From Burkholderia sp. 9120 (GTDB lineage: Bacteria > Pseudomonadota > Gammaproteobacteria > Burkholderiales > Burkholderiaceae), in assembly GCF_000745015.1 (NCBI RefSeq), contig NZ_JQNA01000002.1:62001-126000 (forward strand): DNA of 64,000 nucleotides. Direction: 5' to 3'. Under the pieces are notes generated by a model. It searched no databases. It worked only from the letters and a program-made list of their open reading frames with translations, and was not told the origin of the DNA. Position numbers and translations under genes: made by a program. This document shows, one piece after another, positions 35,915-44,998 of the stretch. Positions within the stretch are counted from its first letter, which is position 1. Each line of letters starts with the position of its first letter.

Positions 35915-36799
35915 TCACCCCGCATAGCTGGACTGAGCCTCTTCCAGATAATCGGCAAGCCGCTTCGAAGCACGGCCGATAAGCGATTCAAGATGGTCCG
36001 TCACGATAGAAAGATTGCCGGCCCGAACCTCTGCTTCAATCGACACCAGGACAGCAATAAACACGTCAGGCACACCCGCCGCTTTCAACCCCGTGGCGAG
36101 TTGCTGGTCGGTCACAGGGACGACGGCAAGGGGCTTGCCTGTCGCCTGGCGAGCAAGCTCGGCGATCTCTTCGTTCGACAGCGCCTCGGGGCCCGTGAGC
36201 GTGTAGGTCCGGTTATCGGGAGTTGACGTAACCAGCGCTGCGGCAATCGCTTCAGCGATTTCCTCTCTTGCGGCGTATGACGTTCTGCCGCCTTCAGCCG
36301 CCGAATGCCATTGCCCGCTCTTCAGCGCATTGGGGAGCGACCTGAGCAGATTCTCCCGATACCAGCCGTTCCGGAAAATCACGTGCGGCAGACCGGTGGC
36401 CTTGATGGCCCGCTCGGTTTCCAGATGATCCGGCGCGAAGGTCAGCAGCGAACTGTCCGGATTGGGCTGCGATGTATAGGCAAGACGCTCGACGCCCGCG
36501 GCGACGGCTGCCATGACCGCATGGCGATGCTGCTTCAGGCGTGTGTCCGCGCCATCCAGCGCATCGGTTGAAATGATAAGGACCGTTCCCGCGCCTTTGA
36601 ACGCCTCGGTCAGGCTCGTCGGATCTTCGAAGTCCGTCTTGCGAACCTCGATGCCCGCCGCAGCGAAGCCGGCAAGTTTCCCGGGGCTGCGGGTGCCGGC
36701 GATGATGCGGCTGTGTGCCACGCCGCGCGCAAGCAGATGCTTGACAACAAGTTGACCGAGTTGACCGGATGCACCGGTGACGAAAATCGTATCGCTCAT
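35915..36799 (-). CDS. NmrA/SDR-type NAD(P)H:quinone oxidoreductase-like protein
   Basis: Atypical SDR of 294 residues, similar in build to E. coli QorB (YtfG). Dinucleotide motif VTGASGQLGQLVVKHLLARG is at the N-terminus; NmrA-type features include RNGWYRENLL and YTLTGPEALSNEEIA. It diverges from an HxlR regulator gene, the same arrangement as qorB/qorR. Quinone reduction or redox sensing is likely. The exact substrate is not shown. Confidence 0.88.
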   Translation of the reverse strand: MSDTIFVTGASGQLGQLVVKHLLARGVAHSRIIAGTRSPGKLAGFAAAGIEVRKTDFEDPTSLTEAFKGAGTVLIISTDALDGADTRLKQHRHAVMAAVAAGVERLAYTSQPNPDSSLLTFAPDHLETERAIKATGLPHVIFRNGWYRENLLRSLPNALKSGQWHSAAEGGRTSYAAREEIAEAIAAALVTSTPDNRTYTLTGPEALSNEEIAELARQATGKPLAVVPVTDQQLATGLKAAGVPDVFIAVLVSIEAEVRAGNLSIVTDHLESLIGRASKRLADYLEEAQSSYAG

Positions 36800-36904
36800 G
36801 GCCTGGCCTCGTTTTGAGTGTTACTCTCGTTTTGAGAGCGAGCAGATCATCGAGCTTTGGCAGGCTTTCGTAAAGAAGGCAGTTTTTCAGGAGATAGTTA
36901 CCCG

Positions 36905-37324
36905 ATGGGAACCACCAACGCATCGCCAGGCGCCCTCAAAACGAGGCTGGAGGCGGCCCGGGCCCAATACGGTCCTTTGACGAATTGCCCGGTGCGCGAT
37001 GTCATTGACGTCATTAGCGGGCGATGGAGTTCATTGTTGATGATGGCGTTAGCCGAGCATCCGCATCGGTTCGGCGAACTGCGCCGGTTGGTGCCGGACA
37101 TTTCGCAGCGAATGCTCACGCAGACACTGCATGAGCTACAGCGCGATGGTTATGTGCATCGCAAGGTCTTCCCGACAAAGCCGCCCGGCGTTGAATACAG
37201 CCTGACCGAACTTGGTCGTTCGATGTTCGACGCGTTGAACGTTTTGATTATGTGGGCCGACGGGAATCATGCCGCGGTCACCGCAGCTCGCCTCGACTTT
37301 GATCGTGAGAAAGAATCTGCCTAG
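36905..37324 (+). CDS. HxlR-family transcriptional regulator
   Basis: Winged-helix regulator of 139 residues. The N-terminal cysteine NCPVRDVIDVISGRWSSLLM is typical of redox- or quinone-sensing HxlR proteins. The recognition part FGELRRLVPDISQRMLTQTL and wing VHRKVFPTKPPGVEYSLT are intact. AGGAGA lies 11 bases before the ATG. It diverges from the QorB-like gene and probably represses it. The stop overlaps the DoxX gene. Confidence 0.92.
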   Translation: MGTTNASPGALKTRLEAARAQYGPLTNCPVRDVIDVISGRWSSLLMMALAEHPHRFGELRRLVPDISQRMLTQTLHELQRDGYVHRKVFPTKPPGVEYSLTELGRSMFDALNVLIMWADGNHAAVTAARLDFDREKESA

Positions 37325-37760
37325 GAGACGCGCCATCGAACAGCAGACAAGCGGTATCGGGCGAAAGCTGGGCTTGGGTTTCGTGTTTTTATGGTTCTTC
37401 ATAGGGGGGATTGCGCATTTTGCCGCGACCGATCTGGAGATGCGCATTGTGCCGCCATGGCTGCCAGAACCCAGGCTTCTGGTTCTGGTGAGCGGCGTGT
37501 TCGAATTGCTCGGCGCGATCGGTGTGCTGATACCACGCACCCGGCAGGCAGCCGGGTATGGGCTCATGCTGCTGACCATCGCGGTGACGCCCGCGAATAT
37601 CTACATGTGGCAGCAAGCGAGCCAATTCCCGTCGATTCCCTACTGGGCGCTGACACTTCGCCTGCCGCTTCAGGTCGCGCTGCTTGCCTGCATCGCGTGG
37701 TCGACACGTGACGTGCGGCGACGTTGGCACGCGGGACCGCAACCCGGCTCGCGACGATAG
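37269..37760 (+). CDS. DoxX-like integral membrane protein
   Basis: Membrane protein of up to 163 residues with four hydrophobic segments (GFVFLWFFIGGIAHFA, VFELLGAIGVLIP, AAGYGLMLLTIAVTPANIY, LPLQVALLACIAW). This is the DoxX/DUF417-like small membrane family. The start is unclear: ATG 37269 overlaps the HxlR gene by 56 bp, GTG 37305 by 20 bp. The only good ribosome site, AGGAG at 37323, is followed by an ATC codon in frame. It is co-transcribed with the HxlR gene. Confidence 0.75.
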   Translation: MPRSPQLASTLIVRKNLPRRRAIEQQTSGIGRKLGLGFVFLWFFIGGIAHFAATDLEMRIVPPWLPEPRLLVLVSGVFELLGAIGVLIPRTRQAAGYGLMLLTIAVTPANIYMWQQASQFPSIPYWALTLRLPLQVALLACIAWSTRDVRRRWHAGPQPGSRR

Positions 37761-37847
37761 TTCTGACGACGTTCCATCGAATGGTTCAGGCAGGCGTGCC
37801 ATCGATCTGTCTCAGCCGGCGTTCAGCCAGGAGGAAACTGTAACGTC

Positions 37848-39338
37848 GTGAAAATGCTGGCGAGCTCCGGCATCGGAAACGCTACACTTCGCTCTCTCGT
37901 CCAGAGGAAAGTCACGCATTACGATGTCGCTCCAATGTCCATTGCCGATCCGTTAAAACTATTGTCCAGTCGGCCTGACTTGAAGGTCATCGCCCGGCTT
38001 GCCTCCCTGCAGATGGTGTCGCTCGCGCTCGTCGCACTCACGGCGGGAATTGTCCTGTGCGCCTGGCTGATGCCTGCTCTAGCGACGCTGCTTCCGCATG
38101 GCTGGTCGCTGATGAAGGTCAACACCGCGTTGTGCCTGCTGCTCGGAACGGGCAGTCTGGCATTGTCCCGAAACAGGCAAACCGCCCGTCAGCTGATGGT
38201 AAGCCGCGTTCTCGCCGGGGCGCTGCTGCTCATCGCCGGATCTGTGTTGCTTGAGCATTTGACCGGAACGGCGAGCGGTTTCGATATCCTGCTGGCCGCC
38301 GATCCGACATCGAGCAGGCCAGGACGCATGGCCCTGCAGACGTCGGTGTTTTTTCTTCTGCTTGGCGTGACATTGCTGTTTGTCCGCTCGCGCAAAAGCC
38401 CACTTTCAAACATGGCCGACGCGCTGACGCTGGCGATGGTAATTCTGACGCTGGTGGTGCTCTCCGGATATTGCTTTGGGGCAGCCAGGCTGTTTGGCGA
38501 ATCGTCCGACACGCGGACCTCGCCCCATACCCTCGTTTGCATGGCGCTACTGGTGTTCGTGGAAATCGGCCGCCGGGCCGAGAGCGGCCATTTTTCCGTT
38601 CTGCTGGGCATCGGCATCGGCAGCCGGATTGCACGGAGCGTTCTGCCATTCGCGCTGCTCTTGCCGTTCCTGATGGTGAGCGGCAGCGCTTATACGACCC
38701 GACAGGGCTGGCTGTCCGCGTCGTACGCAGCGGCACTGAGCGCGTCCGTTATCTCTGTCGCGTTGTTCGGCCTGGTCGTTCTGATGGCCGGGCGGATCAA
38801 CGAGCTCGAACGGGATCTGCGCGACATGTCGCTCACCGACGATCTGACTGGAATATTGAATCGCCGCGGATTTAATCTGCTCGGCGAGCAGGCGGTGCTG
38901 CAGGCGCGACGGGACGAGTCCCCTCTGACGGTGCTGTTCTTCGACCTCGACGGCTTGAAGCAGGTCAACGATAGTTTTGGCCACGAAGCAGGATCGCGAT
39001 TTCTCGTGGATGTTGCAACGTTGCTTCGGAACACTTTTCGCGGCTCGGATATCGTCGCGCGGATCGGTGGTGATGAATTCGCCGTGGTGATACACGACGG
39101 TAGCGCAAAGGCCAAAATTGCCATGGCGCGGATGGATGAGAGCGCTGCGGCCATGAATCGAAACGGCGGCAGGTTTTATCCGATCAGCTATAGCGCCGGT
39201 GAAGCGAGCCGCGATCCGACCGGGGACGAATCGTTCGAGCAACTGGTCTCACGGGCCGACGCGATGATGTATGAGGCGAAACTGGCGAAGCGTCGTCACG
39301 GCAAACAACGTGCAACCGTTGGGGTGATCGGGGTTTAA
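37848..39338 (+). CDS. Membrane-bound diguanylate cyclase (GGDEF)
   Basis: Protein of 496 residues. The N-terminal sensor has about eight hydrophobic segments (residues 45-320), with loops that look like an MASE-type domain. The C-terminal GGDEF domain has DDLTGILNRRGF, DLDGLKQVND and the active site RIGGDEF with GGDEF at residues 407-411. It makes cyclic di-GMP from GTP. No RxxD inhibitory site is obvious before GGDEF. ATG at 37935 is a possible later start. It stands alone. Confidence 0.92.
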   Translation: MKMLASSGIGNATLRSLVQRKVTHYDVAPMSIADPLKLLSSRPDLKVIARLASLQMVSLALVALTAGIVLCAWLMPALATLLPHGWSLMKVNTALCLLLGTGSLALSRNRQTARQLMVSRVLAGALLLIAGSVLLEHLTGTASGFDILLAADPTSSRPGRMALQTSVFFLLLGVTLLFVRSRKSPLSNMADALTLAMVILTLVVLSGYCFGAARLFGESSDTRTSPHTLVCMALLVFVEIGRRAESGHFSVLLGIGIGSRIARSVLPFALLLPFLMVSGSAYTTRQGWLSASYAAALSASVISVALFGLVVLMAGRINELERDLRDMSLTDDLTGILNRRGFNLLGEQAVLQARRDESPLTVLFFDLDGLKQVNDSFGHEAGSRFLVDVATLLRNTFRGSDIVARIGGDEFAVVIHDGSAKAKIAMARMDESAAAMNRNGGRFYPISYSAGEASRDPTGDESFEQLVSRADAMMYEAKLAKRRHGKQRATVGVIGV

Positions 39339-39641
39339 GCGAGGCGGCGGTGCGATAGGTGCACCGGGTGCGACTGGGCTAACTCGGTGGAGGTGCCGGT
39401 AGGTGGCCCATGTTCGGTTCGTGAGCGTCCGCATCGAGGAAAACTGAACGTCAGCTGAGGGCGGCGGCTGCCGATCGCTACCTTGCGGAGTTGGGGTGAT
39501 ATATGCTTACTGCAGGAGGCAGTGATTAGCCGAATTTTGCCAATCATCGCGTGATAACTCCCCTTAAACAATTCAAAATAGATGGGCAATGATCATCGTG
39601 GGTAATTCAGCCAAACCTACATAAAAGTCGGGAGCGCATTT
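39339..39641. other. Intergenic segment
   Basis: This gap of about 300 bp holds a small hairpin ACTGC-N5-GCAGT (near 39510-39525) without a T-run. No gene or convincing promoter is recognised. Confidence 0.45.
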
Positions 39642-41024
39642 ATGTCACGGGGTCAAGAAAGGGGTGTGCCAGACCTGTTCCGGCGTTTGGCTGGTGTTTC
39701 GCTGTGCACCGCGCTCGCGCTAGCGGGCTGCGGCGGATCGTCGGCGCCAGCAAATCCGCCGCAGCCGCCAGCGGGGCCCCCGACTTTCACCGTGGGCGGC
39801 ACCGTATCGGGGCTGGCCACCGGCACCACGCTCACGCTGAATGACAATGCCGGTGATCCGCTTACTGTGAGTGCGAATGGCGGGTTCACCTTCGCTACCC
39901 CGGTGCCGCTCAATGGCGCTTACGCCGTCACCATCGGCGCTCAGCCCGCAGGACAAACCTGCACGTTGTCGAACGGCTCCGGGTCGGGCGTGACGGCCAA
40001 TGTCGCCAGTGTGGGAATCAACTGCGTAATCGGCCCGGAATTCGCCTATGTAGTGAACATACTCGGCAACTCGGTTTCGCAGTACGCCATAGGCGCTAAC
40101 GGGGCGCTCACCCCCATGGCTGTCCCGTCTGTGCGGACGGGAGAGGAACCAGATTCCATCGCCATCGATCCTTCGGCTCGCTTCGCCTATGTGACAAACT
40201 CAATCGACGGCACGGTTTCGCAGTACACGATTGGCGCTGACGGTGCGCTCACCGCCGCGAGTTCCACGAGCGTATCGAGCCCATCGATTGGCGGCTTCAT
40301 AATGTCCGTCACGGTCGAACCTTCAGGTCGCTTCGTCTACGTGGCACAGGGAACTACGATTTATCAGTACGCGATAGGCACTAACGGCGCGCTGATGGCC
40401 GTGAGTTCGCCGACTGTGACGACGGGACGTTATTCGGAGTTCATCATCACCGATCGCACGGGTCGCTTCGCCTATGTGCCCTGCCAGGACAACTCGGTCT
40501 GGCAGTTCACGATTGGCACGAACGGTGTGCTCACGGCCATGAGTTCGCCAAGCGTGCCTACGGGAAGCCTTCCAGAATCCATCGCCCTCGATCCTTCAGG
40601 CCGTTTCGCCTATGTGCCAAACAGGGACAGCAACTCGGTTTCGCAGTACACGATAGGTGCTGACGGCGCGCTCACGGCCATGAGTGCCCCGACCGTGCCA
40701 GCGGGACTCGGTCCACAATCCATTACCATCGATCCGTCTGGCCGCTTCGCCTACGTGGCAAACGGCACCGACGACACAGTTTCGCAGTACACGATAGGTG
40801 TTGACGGTGCGCTCACGGCCATAAGTCCCACGACCATCTCGACCGAAGACTCTCCAACAACCTTCGCGGTTGATCCTTCAGGTCGCTTCGCCTATACGGC
40901 AACCTCGCCCTACGGCACGGTTGTGCAGTACACGATAGGTCTTGACGGCGCGCTCACGACCATGAGCGGCCCGGCCGTGCAGGCGGGACCGACGCCCGTG
41001 TCCATTGTGATATTTCGCCGGTAG
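39642..41024 (+). CDS. Lactonase/YncE-like beta-propeller lipoprotein
   Basis: Lipoprotein of 460 residues with a lipobox (LALAGC, Cys30). A Pro-rich linker and a domain with GGTVSGLATGTTLTLN follow. About seven repeats of roughly 47-50 residues then come, each with PSGRFAYV and a following QYTIGADGALT. This is a seven-bladed beta-propeller of the lactonase/surface-antigen type. It is anchored outside the cytoplasm. Substrate or partner unknown; similar proteins are often annotated as 6-phosphogluconolactonase-like, which is unlikely for an exported lipoprotein. Confidence 0.85.
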   Translation: MSRGQERGVPDLFRRLAGVSLCTALALAGCGGSSAPANPPQPPAGPPTFTVGGTVSGLATGTTLTLNDNAGDPLTVSANGGFTFATPVPLNGAYAVTIGAQPAGQTCTLSNGSGSGVTANVASVGINCVIGPEFAYVVNILGNSVSQYAIGANGALTPMAVPSVRTGEEPDSIAIDPSARFAYVTNSIDGTVSQYTIGADGALTAASSTSVSSPSIGGFIMSVTVEPSGRFVYVAQGTTIYQYAIGTNGALMAVSSPTVTTGRYSEFIITDRTGRFAYVPCQDNSVWQFTIGTNGVLTAMSSPSVPTGSLPESIALDPSGRFAYVPNRDSNSVSQYTIGADGALTAMSAPTVPAGLGPQSITIDPSGRFAYVANGTDDTVSQYTIGVDGALTAISPTTISTEDSPTTFAVDPSGRFAYTATSPYGTVVQYTIGLDGALTTMSGPAVQAGPTPVSIVIFRR

Positions 41025-41079
41025 AAGCGTAATCAGGAGTCAATGACCGAGGCCACCCTTGTCACGCATCGCATCGTGA

Positions 41080-42108
41080 TCAGCCAGGCTGAGTATCACC
41101 CCGCGTTCCCCGCGACCGCCGCTCGATTCCGGAATCGAATTTCTGAGCCCTCGCGCCATGGCCGAACTTCTCCCGGTATGCTGCCGGACTCGTGAGCGCG
41201 ATACGTCGGAAGTGCCTGCGCATCGACTCCTCCGAGCCGAACCCCGCCAGCTCGGCGATGCGGCCAATCGGCAATGGCGTTTGCGCTTCGAGCATCTCAC
41301 GGGCCACCGCCACGCGTTCACGCACAAGCCATTCGTACGGTGCCATGCCGGTGGCGTCATGAAATTGCCGTTGCAACGTGCGCGGGCTCATCGCAGCCCG
41401 TTCTGCCAGCGAGCGCAGCGTGTGCGGCAAAGCAGGATGCTGGCGCACCCAGTCCATCAACTTCGCCAGACGTCCGCTTTCGTCCCGCGGCATGGGACGC
41501 GGCACAAACTGCGCCTGACCACCCTCCCGATGGGGCGCCACCACGAGCCGCTGTGCGACCCGATTCGCCACCGCGCCACCGTAATCGCGTCGCACCAGAT
41601 GGAGCAGCATGTCCAGCCCCGCTGCCGATCCCGCCGACGTGATGATCTGTCCTTCGTCGACATACAGCGCGTCGGACTGCACGCGCACTAGTGGGTAGCG
41701 CTGTTGCAGTTTCGTCGCGTATCGCCAGTGGGTCGTCACGGTCTTGCCGTCGAGCACGCCGGCCGCTGCCAGCACGAACACGCCGGAGCAGATCGAGCAA
41801 AGACGCGCGCCCCGCTGGTAGGCGGCGCGGATCTTCTTTAGCAGCGCGTCGGGCGGCAATTCGTCCGCATCGCGCCAGCCGGGCACCACGATCGTATCCG
41901 CGCGATCGAGCAGCTTGAGCGTGTAGGGTGCGGCGACCGTGATGCCGCCTGCGGCGCGGAGCGGGCCGGGCTCGCCCGCGCAAACCGCGAACCGATACCA
42001 GTCGACGCCCAGCTCCGGACGTTCGAGCGCGAACAGTTCGGTCACGCAGCCGAATTCGAAAGTACAGAGCCGGTCGTAAACCAGCGCGACGACGAGATGC
42101 TTGTCCAT
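41080..42108 (-). CDS. ftrA: GlxA/FtrA-type transcriptional regulator (DJ-1 domain + AraC)
   Basis: Regulator of 342 residues. The N-terminal DJ-1/PfpI-like domain (VVALVYDRLCTFEFG, ICSGVFVLAAAG) is joined to a C-terminal AraC helix-turn-helix (MSPRTLQRQFHDATG, IAELAGFGSEESMRRHF). It diverges from a rhodanese gene, which it probably controls, the pairing expected for FtrA. The effector is unknown. ATG at 42106-42108 gives the family-like start MDKHLVVALVYD. Confidence 0.9.
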   Translation of the reverse strand: MDKHLVVALVYDRLCTFEFGCVTELFALERPELGVDWYRFAVCAGEPGPLRAAGGITVAAPYTLKLLDRADTIVVPGWRDADELPPDALLKKIRAAYQRGARLCSICSGVFVLAAAGVLDGKTVTTHWRYATKLQQRYPLVRVQSDALYVDEGQIITSAGSAAGLDMLLHLVRRDYGGAVANRVAQRLVVAPHREGGQAQFVPRPMPRDESGRLAKLMDWVRQHPALPHTLRSLAERAAMSPRTLQRQFHDATGMAPYEWLVRERVAVAREMLEAQTPLPIGRIAELAGFGSEESMRRHFRRIALTSPAAYREKFGHGARAQKFDSGIERRSRGTRGDTQPG

Positions 42109-42233
42109 GGCGCGATGTTACCGGAGATTGACGATTACGCCACTTATCCGGTTCGCGACTCGACGCCAGAATGAGGCTCCTGGATCACTTTTCCAGGCCC
42201 ATGTTCACCGGACCACTCATGCAGGATTCAAAC

Positions 42234-42653
42234 ATGTCGACTACCAACGCCGTCACCGCCGTTCCCGCCGCCGACAGCGCGGCCGCGCTTGCGCACTTCC
42301 GCGCGACTTTGCAATTCGAAACCGATTGCTCCGATATCGCCGGCGCGCTCGCCAGCGGCGCGCCCGGTTTCGTCCTGCTCGATGTGCGCGGTCCGGCGCT
42401 GTTCGCGAAGGGCCATGTGCCGGGCGCGCTCAATCTGCCGCACGGCAAAATAGTCGAGTCGAAGCTGGTGAACTATCCGTCCGATACGCTTTTCGTCACG
42501 TACTGTGCGGGTCCGCATTGCAACGGGGCGACACGCGGCGCGATACGGCTTGCGCAACTGGGCCGGCCGGTGAAGGTCATGATTGGCGGGATCACGGGAT
42601 GGCTCGACGAGGGCTGCAGCCTGGCTGTGAGCGAGGCCGTCGCCGTTCCCTGA
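42234..42653 (+). CDS. Rhodanese-like protein
   Basis: Single rhodanese domain of 139 residues. FVLLDVRGPALFAKGHVPGA is the CH2-type motif, and the active-site cysteine is Cys91 in VTYCAGPHCNGA. Such proteins transfer sulfane sulfur. Start MSTTNAV is chosen for AGGATT before it; ATG at 42219 or 42171 is possible. It diverges from the FtrA-like gene, which supports co-regulation. Confidence 0.87.
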   Translation: MSTTNAVTAVPAADSAAALAHFRATLQFETDCSDIAGALASGAPGFVLLDVRGPALFAKGHVPGALNLPHGKIVESKLVNYPSDTLFVTYCAGPHCNGATRGAIRLAQLGRPVKVMIGGITGWLDEGCSLAVSEAVAVP

Positions 42654-42759
42654 CCCAGGAAAAGCGACACACGCCGCCGCGTTGCGCCGCCCGGGGTGAA
42701 GTATTCCAGCGACCACCCGCATAATGTCGCTCTGGTTCGCTAACCCAAGGCAGCCGAAG

Positions 42760-43680
42760 ATGAACAAGCTTTCAATAATGAAATCCCACCGCGCCGCGTT
42801 CAAAATCAAAACGCGGGCCGCTGCTGTCTTACTGGCAACGAGCGTGCTCTTGCCTATCGCGCTCCTGTCCGCAGCCCCATCCGCATTCGCACAAACCCAA
42901 AACGCAAGCGCCTCGCAACCGGCGGCTCCGACAAACCCCCTCAACCGACCAGGGCCCGCCATGACCTCCGTATTCGCGCCGCACGGCACGCTCCGCGCGT
43001 CGATCAATCTCGGCAATCCGGTGCTGGCCAGTCTCGATCCGGCCACCGGTCAACCGGTCGGCGTATCCGTCGATCTTGCCGCCGAATTCGCCAAACGCCT
43101 CGGCGTGCCGCTGCAACTGGTGCCGGTCAAATCGGCGGGTCTATCGGTCGACAACGTCAATCAGGGCAAAGCCGACATCGGCTTCTTCGCCGTCGATCCG
43201 AAACGGGGCGAAGAGATCGCGTTCACGAAGCCGTACGTGCTGATTGAGGGCTTCTATCTGGTGCGCGACGCGTCGCCGATCAGCAGCAACGCGCAGGTCG
43301 ATCAACCGGGCGTGACGGTCGCGGTCGGCAAGGGCAGCGCCTACGACCTGTTCCTGACGCGCGAACTTCAGCACGCCACGCTGGTGCGCATTCCGACGTC
43401 GCCGGCAGTGGTGCAGGGTTTTCTGGATCAGCATCTGGACGTGGCCGCGGGCGTCAAACAACAACTTCAGAAAGACGCTGCCCACACAGGTGGATTACGC
43501 ATACTCAATCAGCGCTTCATGGTGATCCGTCAGGCGATGGGTGTGCCTAAGGCGAGAGGCGAGGACGCGGCCGCGTATCTCGCGCGCTTCGTTGAGGAGA
43601 TGAAGGCGTCGGGCTTCGTGAAGGCGTCGTTGGCGCGGCACCATATCGACGGCGCGGCCGTCGCGGGTGAGGGCGACTAG
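42760..43680 (+). CDS. Extracellular solute-binding protein (family 3), orphan
   Basis: Periplasmic protein of 306 residues with a signal peptide (AAAVLLATSVLLPIALLSAA, ending AFAQT) and a family-3 solute-binding domain (GTLRASINLGNP, GVSVDLAAEFAKRLGVPLQL, GKADIGFFAVDPKRGEEI). It would bind an amino acid or similar solute. No permease or ATPase gene is adjacent, so it either serves a distant transporter or has another job. AAGG lies 11 bases before ATG 42760. Confidence 0.85.
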   Translation: MNKLSIMKSHRAAFKIKTRAAAVLLATSVLLPIALLSAAPSAFAQTQNASASQPAAPTNPLNRPGPAMTSVFAPHGTLRASINLGNPVLASLDPATGQPVGVSVDLAAEFAKRLGVPLQLVPVKSAGLSVDNVNQGKADIGFFAVDPKRGEEIAFTKPYVLIEGFYLVRDASPISSNAQVDQPGVTVAVGKGSAYDLFLTRELQHATLVRIPTSPAVVQGFLDQHLDVAAGVKQQLQKDAAHTGGLRILNQRFMVIRQAMGVPKARGEDAAAYLARFVEEMKASGFVKASLARHHIDGAAVAGEGD

Positions 43681-44078
43681 CAAGCGCTGTCGTCGGGTCC
43701 TCGCCGGTACGAAACACAAATCGGCGCATGAAGTTTTACGCGCCGACTTCTCACGCAAACGTTTCCGCGTTTATGATTCAATCTTCATAACGATTCAAGA
43801 CTCATAAACACGACGCGCGTCGCAGAACGCGGCAATCAGGCGTCGTTCATACACCGCGTAATCCACTGCGCTTATTGCCTTGATCGCGCAGCAACTCATG
43901 TCCCGCGCATCGATTCCCATCGCCTCAACGGCCGATCAAGCAAAGGCGAAGCCCACTCGCCGCCAGACAGCAATTTTCAGATAGCACTGCGCAATTTCCC
44001 CTAAGAACTGACCGGCCAACCGTCGCTATGCTCCGGGCTCGGCTTTATCAAATCGTCGCGTCTTTTACGAGGAGATAT
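43681..44078. other. Intergenic segment with hairpin and direct repeats
   Basis: A 398-bp gap upstream of the biosynthetic operon. A hairpin TCGGCGC (43721-43727) and GCGCCGA (43740-43746) may end the solute-binding gene. Two near-identical repeats lie at 43775-43807. No gene seen. The first gene of the operon has GAGGAG before its ATG at 44079. Confidence 0.5.
43775..43807. promoter_or_regulatory. Tandem 17-bp-period direct repeat upstream of the biosynthetic operon
   Basis: GATTCAATCTTCATAA (43775-43790) and GATTCAAGACTCATAA (43792-43807) differ at 3-4 positions and are one base apart. Direct repeats are the usual target of AraC-type activators, and an AraC gene closes this cluster (51075-51950). 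They lie about 270 bp before the first start codon. Function inferred. Confidence 0.4.
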
Positions 44079-44990
44079 ATGGTTGTTCTATTCGGGCACG
44101 ATGAGCTGGACGAGGTGCTTCAGCGTCACGATTCCGCACCGCGGGCATCGACGGGTCAGTGCCATGGAACGTTCGGCGAATTGATGCAAGGCGTATTGCC
44201 GGACAACCGGCATATTCTCGTCACGCTGCCGATCAACCTGAAGAGCGTGATCGAATTCAGCGCCGCGCGCACCGACCGGGTGGGCGCCGACGTCAGCCGC
44301 AAGACCAAGGCGTGTCGCGCCGTCGAAGACTATTTGCGCCTCGCGGACCTGCCGCCCGGCGGCCTGCTGAATTTCAGATCGACGTTCCCGGTCGGCAAAG
44401 GGCTGGCGAGTTCCTCTGCCGACATGGTCGCGGCAATCCGCGCGGCAGCCGGCCATTACGGCCAGACGCCCGCGCCGGAAACGATCGAATCGGTGCTGCG
44501 CTTCATCGAACCGACCGACGGCGTGATGTACGACGGCGTCGTGTCGTTCTATCACCGCGAAGTCAAACTCGACGAACAGCTCGGCGCCACGCCGGGCCTC
44601 GCCATCGTGTCCGCCGATCGCGGCGGCGAATGTGACACCGTCGAATTCAACCGCCGCAAACACGAGATGCCCAGCGCGGTACGCCACGAATACCGGGACA
44701 TGCTGGCCGGCATGAAAGAGGCGATCCGCGCGTCCGACCTGCGCACCATCGGCGCCATCGCGACGCGCAGTTGCGATCTGTCGCAAGCGTTCAATCCGCA
44801 TCCGCACATCGACCTGATGCGCGAACTGCGTGCCGGGACCGACGCGCTCGGCCTCGTGGCGGCCCATTCCGGCACCTGCATCGGCCTGCTTTACGACACC
44901 GAGGACCCCGAGCGTCACGCCAAAACGGCGCACGTTCAGGCGTCGCTGCGCGCGCTACAGATTGAATCGAGTCAATACACGACGGTATAG
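44079..44990 (+). CDS. GHMP kinase, L-threonine kinase-like
   Basis: Protein of 303 residues in the GHMP kinase superfamily. The N-terminal CHGTFGELMQGVLPDNRHIL resembles L-threonine kinase PduX, and the phosphate loop GKGLASSSADM is near residue 108. PduX makes O-phospho-L-threonine for cobalamin synthesis, but no cobalamin genes are here. GAGGAGATAT precedes ATG 44079, an excellent ribosome site; the longer open frame is rejected. It is first in a tight operon (8 bp to the next gene). It probably phosphorylates a hydroxy amino acid to make a leaving group. Confidence 0.82.
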   Translation: MVVLFGHDELDEVLQRHDSAPRASTGQCHGTFGELMQGVLPDNRHILVTLPINLKSVIEFSAARTDRVGADVSRKTKACRAVEDYLRLADLPPGGLLNFRSTFPVGKGLASSSADMVAAIRAAAGHYGQTPAPETIESVLRFIEPTDGVMYDGVVSFYHREVKLDEQLGATPGLAIVSADRGGECDTVEFNRRKHEMPSAVRHEYRDMLAGMKEAIRASDLRTIGAIATRSCDLSQAFNPHPHIDLMRELRAGTDALGLVAAHSGTCIGLLYDTEDPERHAKTAHVQASLRALQIESSQYTTV

Positions 44991-44998
44991 GAATCCAG

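Noticed and set aside
39642..41024. Assignment as cytoplasmic 6-phosphogluconolactonase
   Set aside because: It has a lipobox and is therefore exported; only the propeller fold is shared.
44079..44990. Assignment as cobalamin L-threonine kinase pduX
   Set aside because: No cobalamin genes are in the window; context points to a biosynthetic operon.
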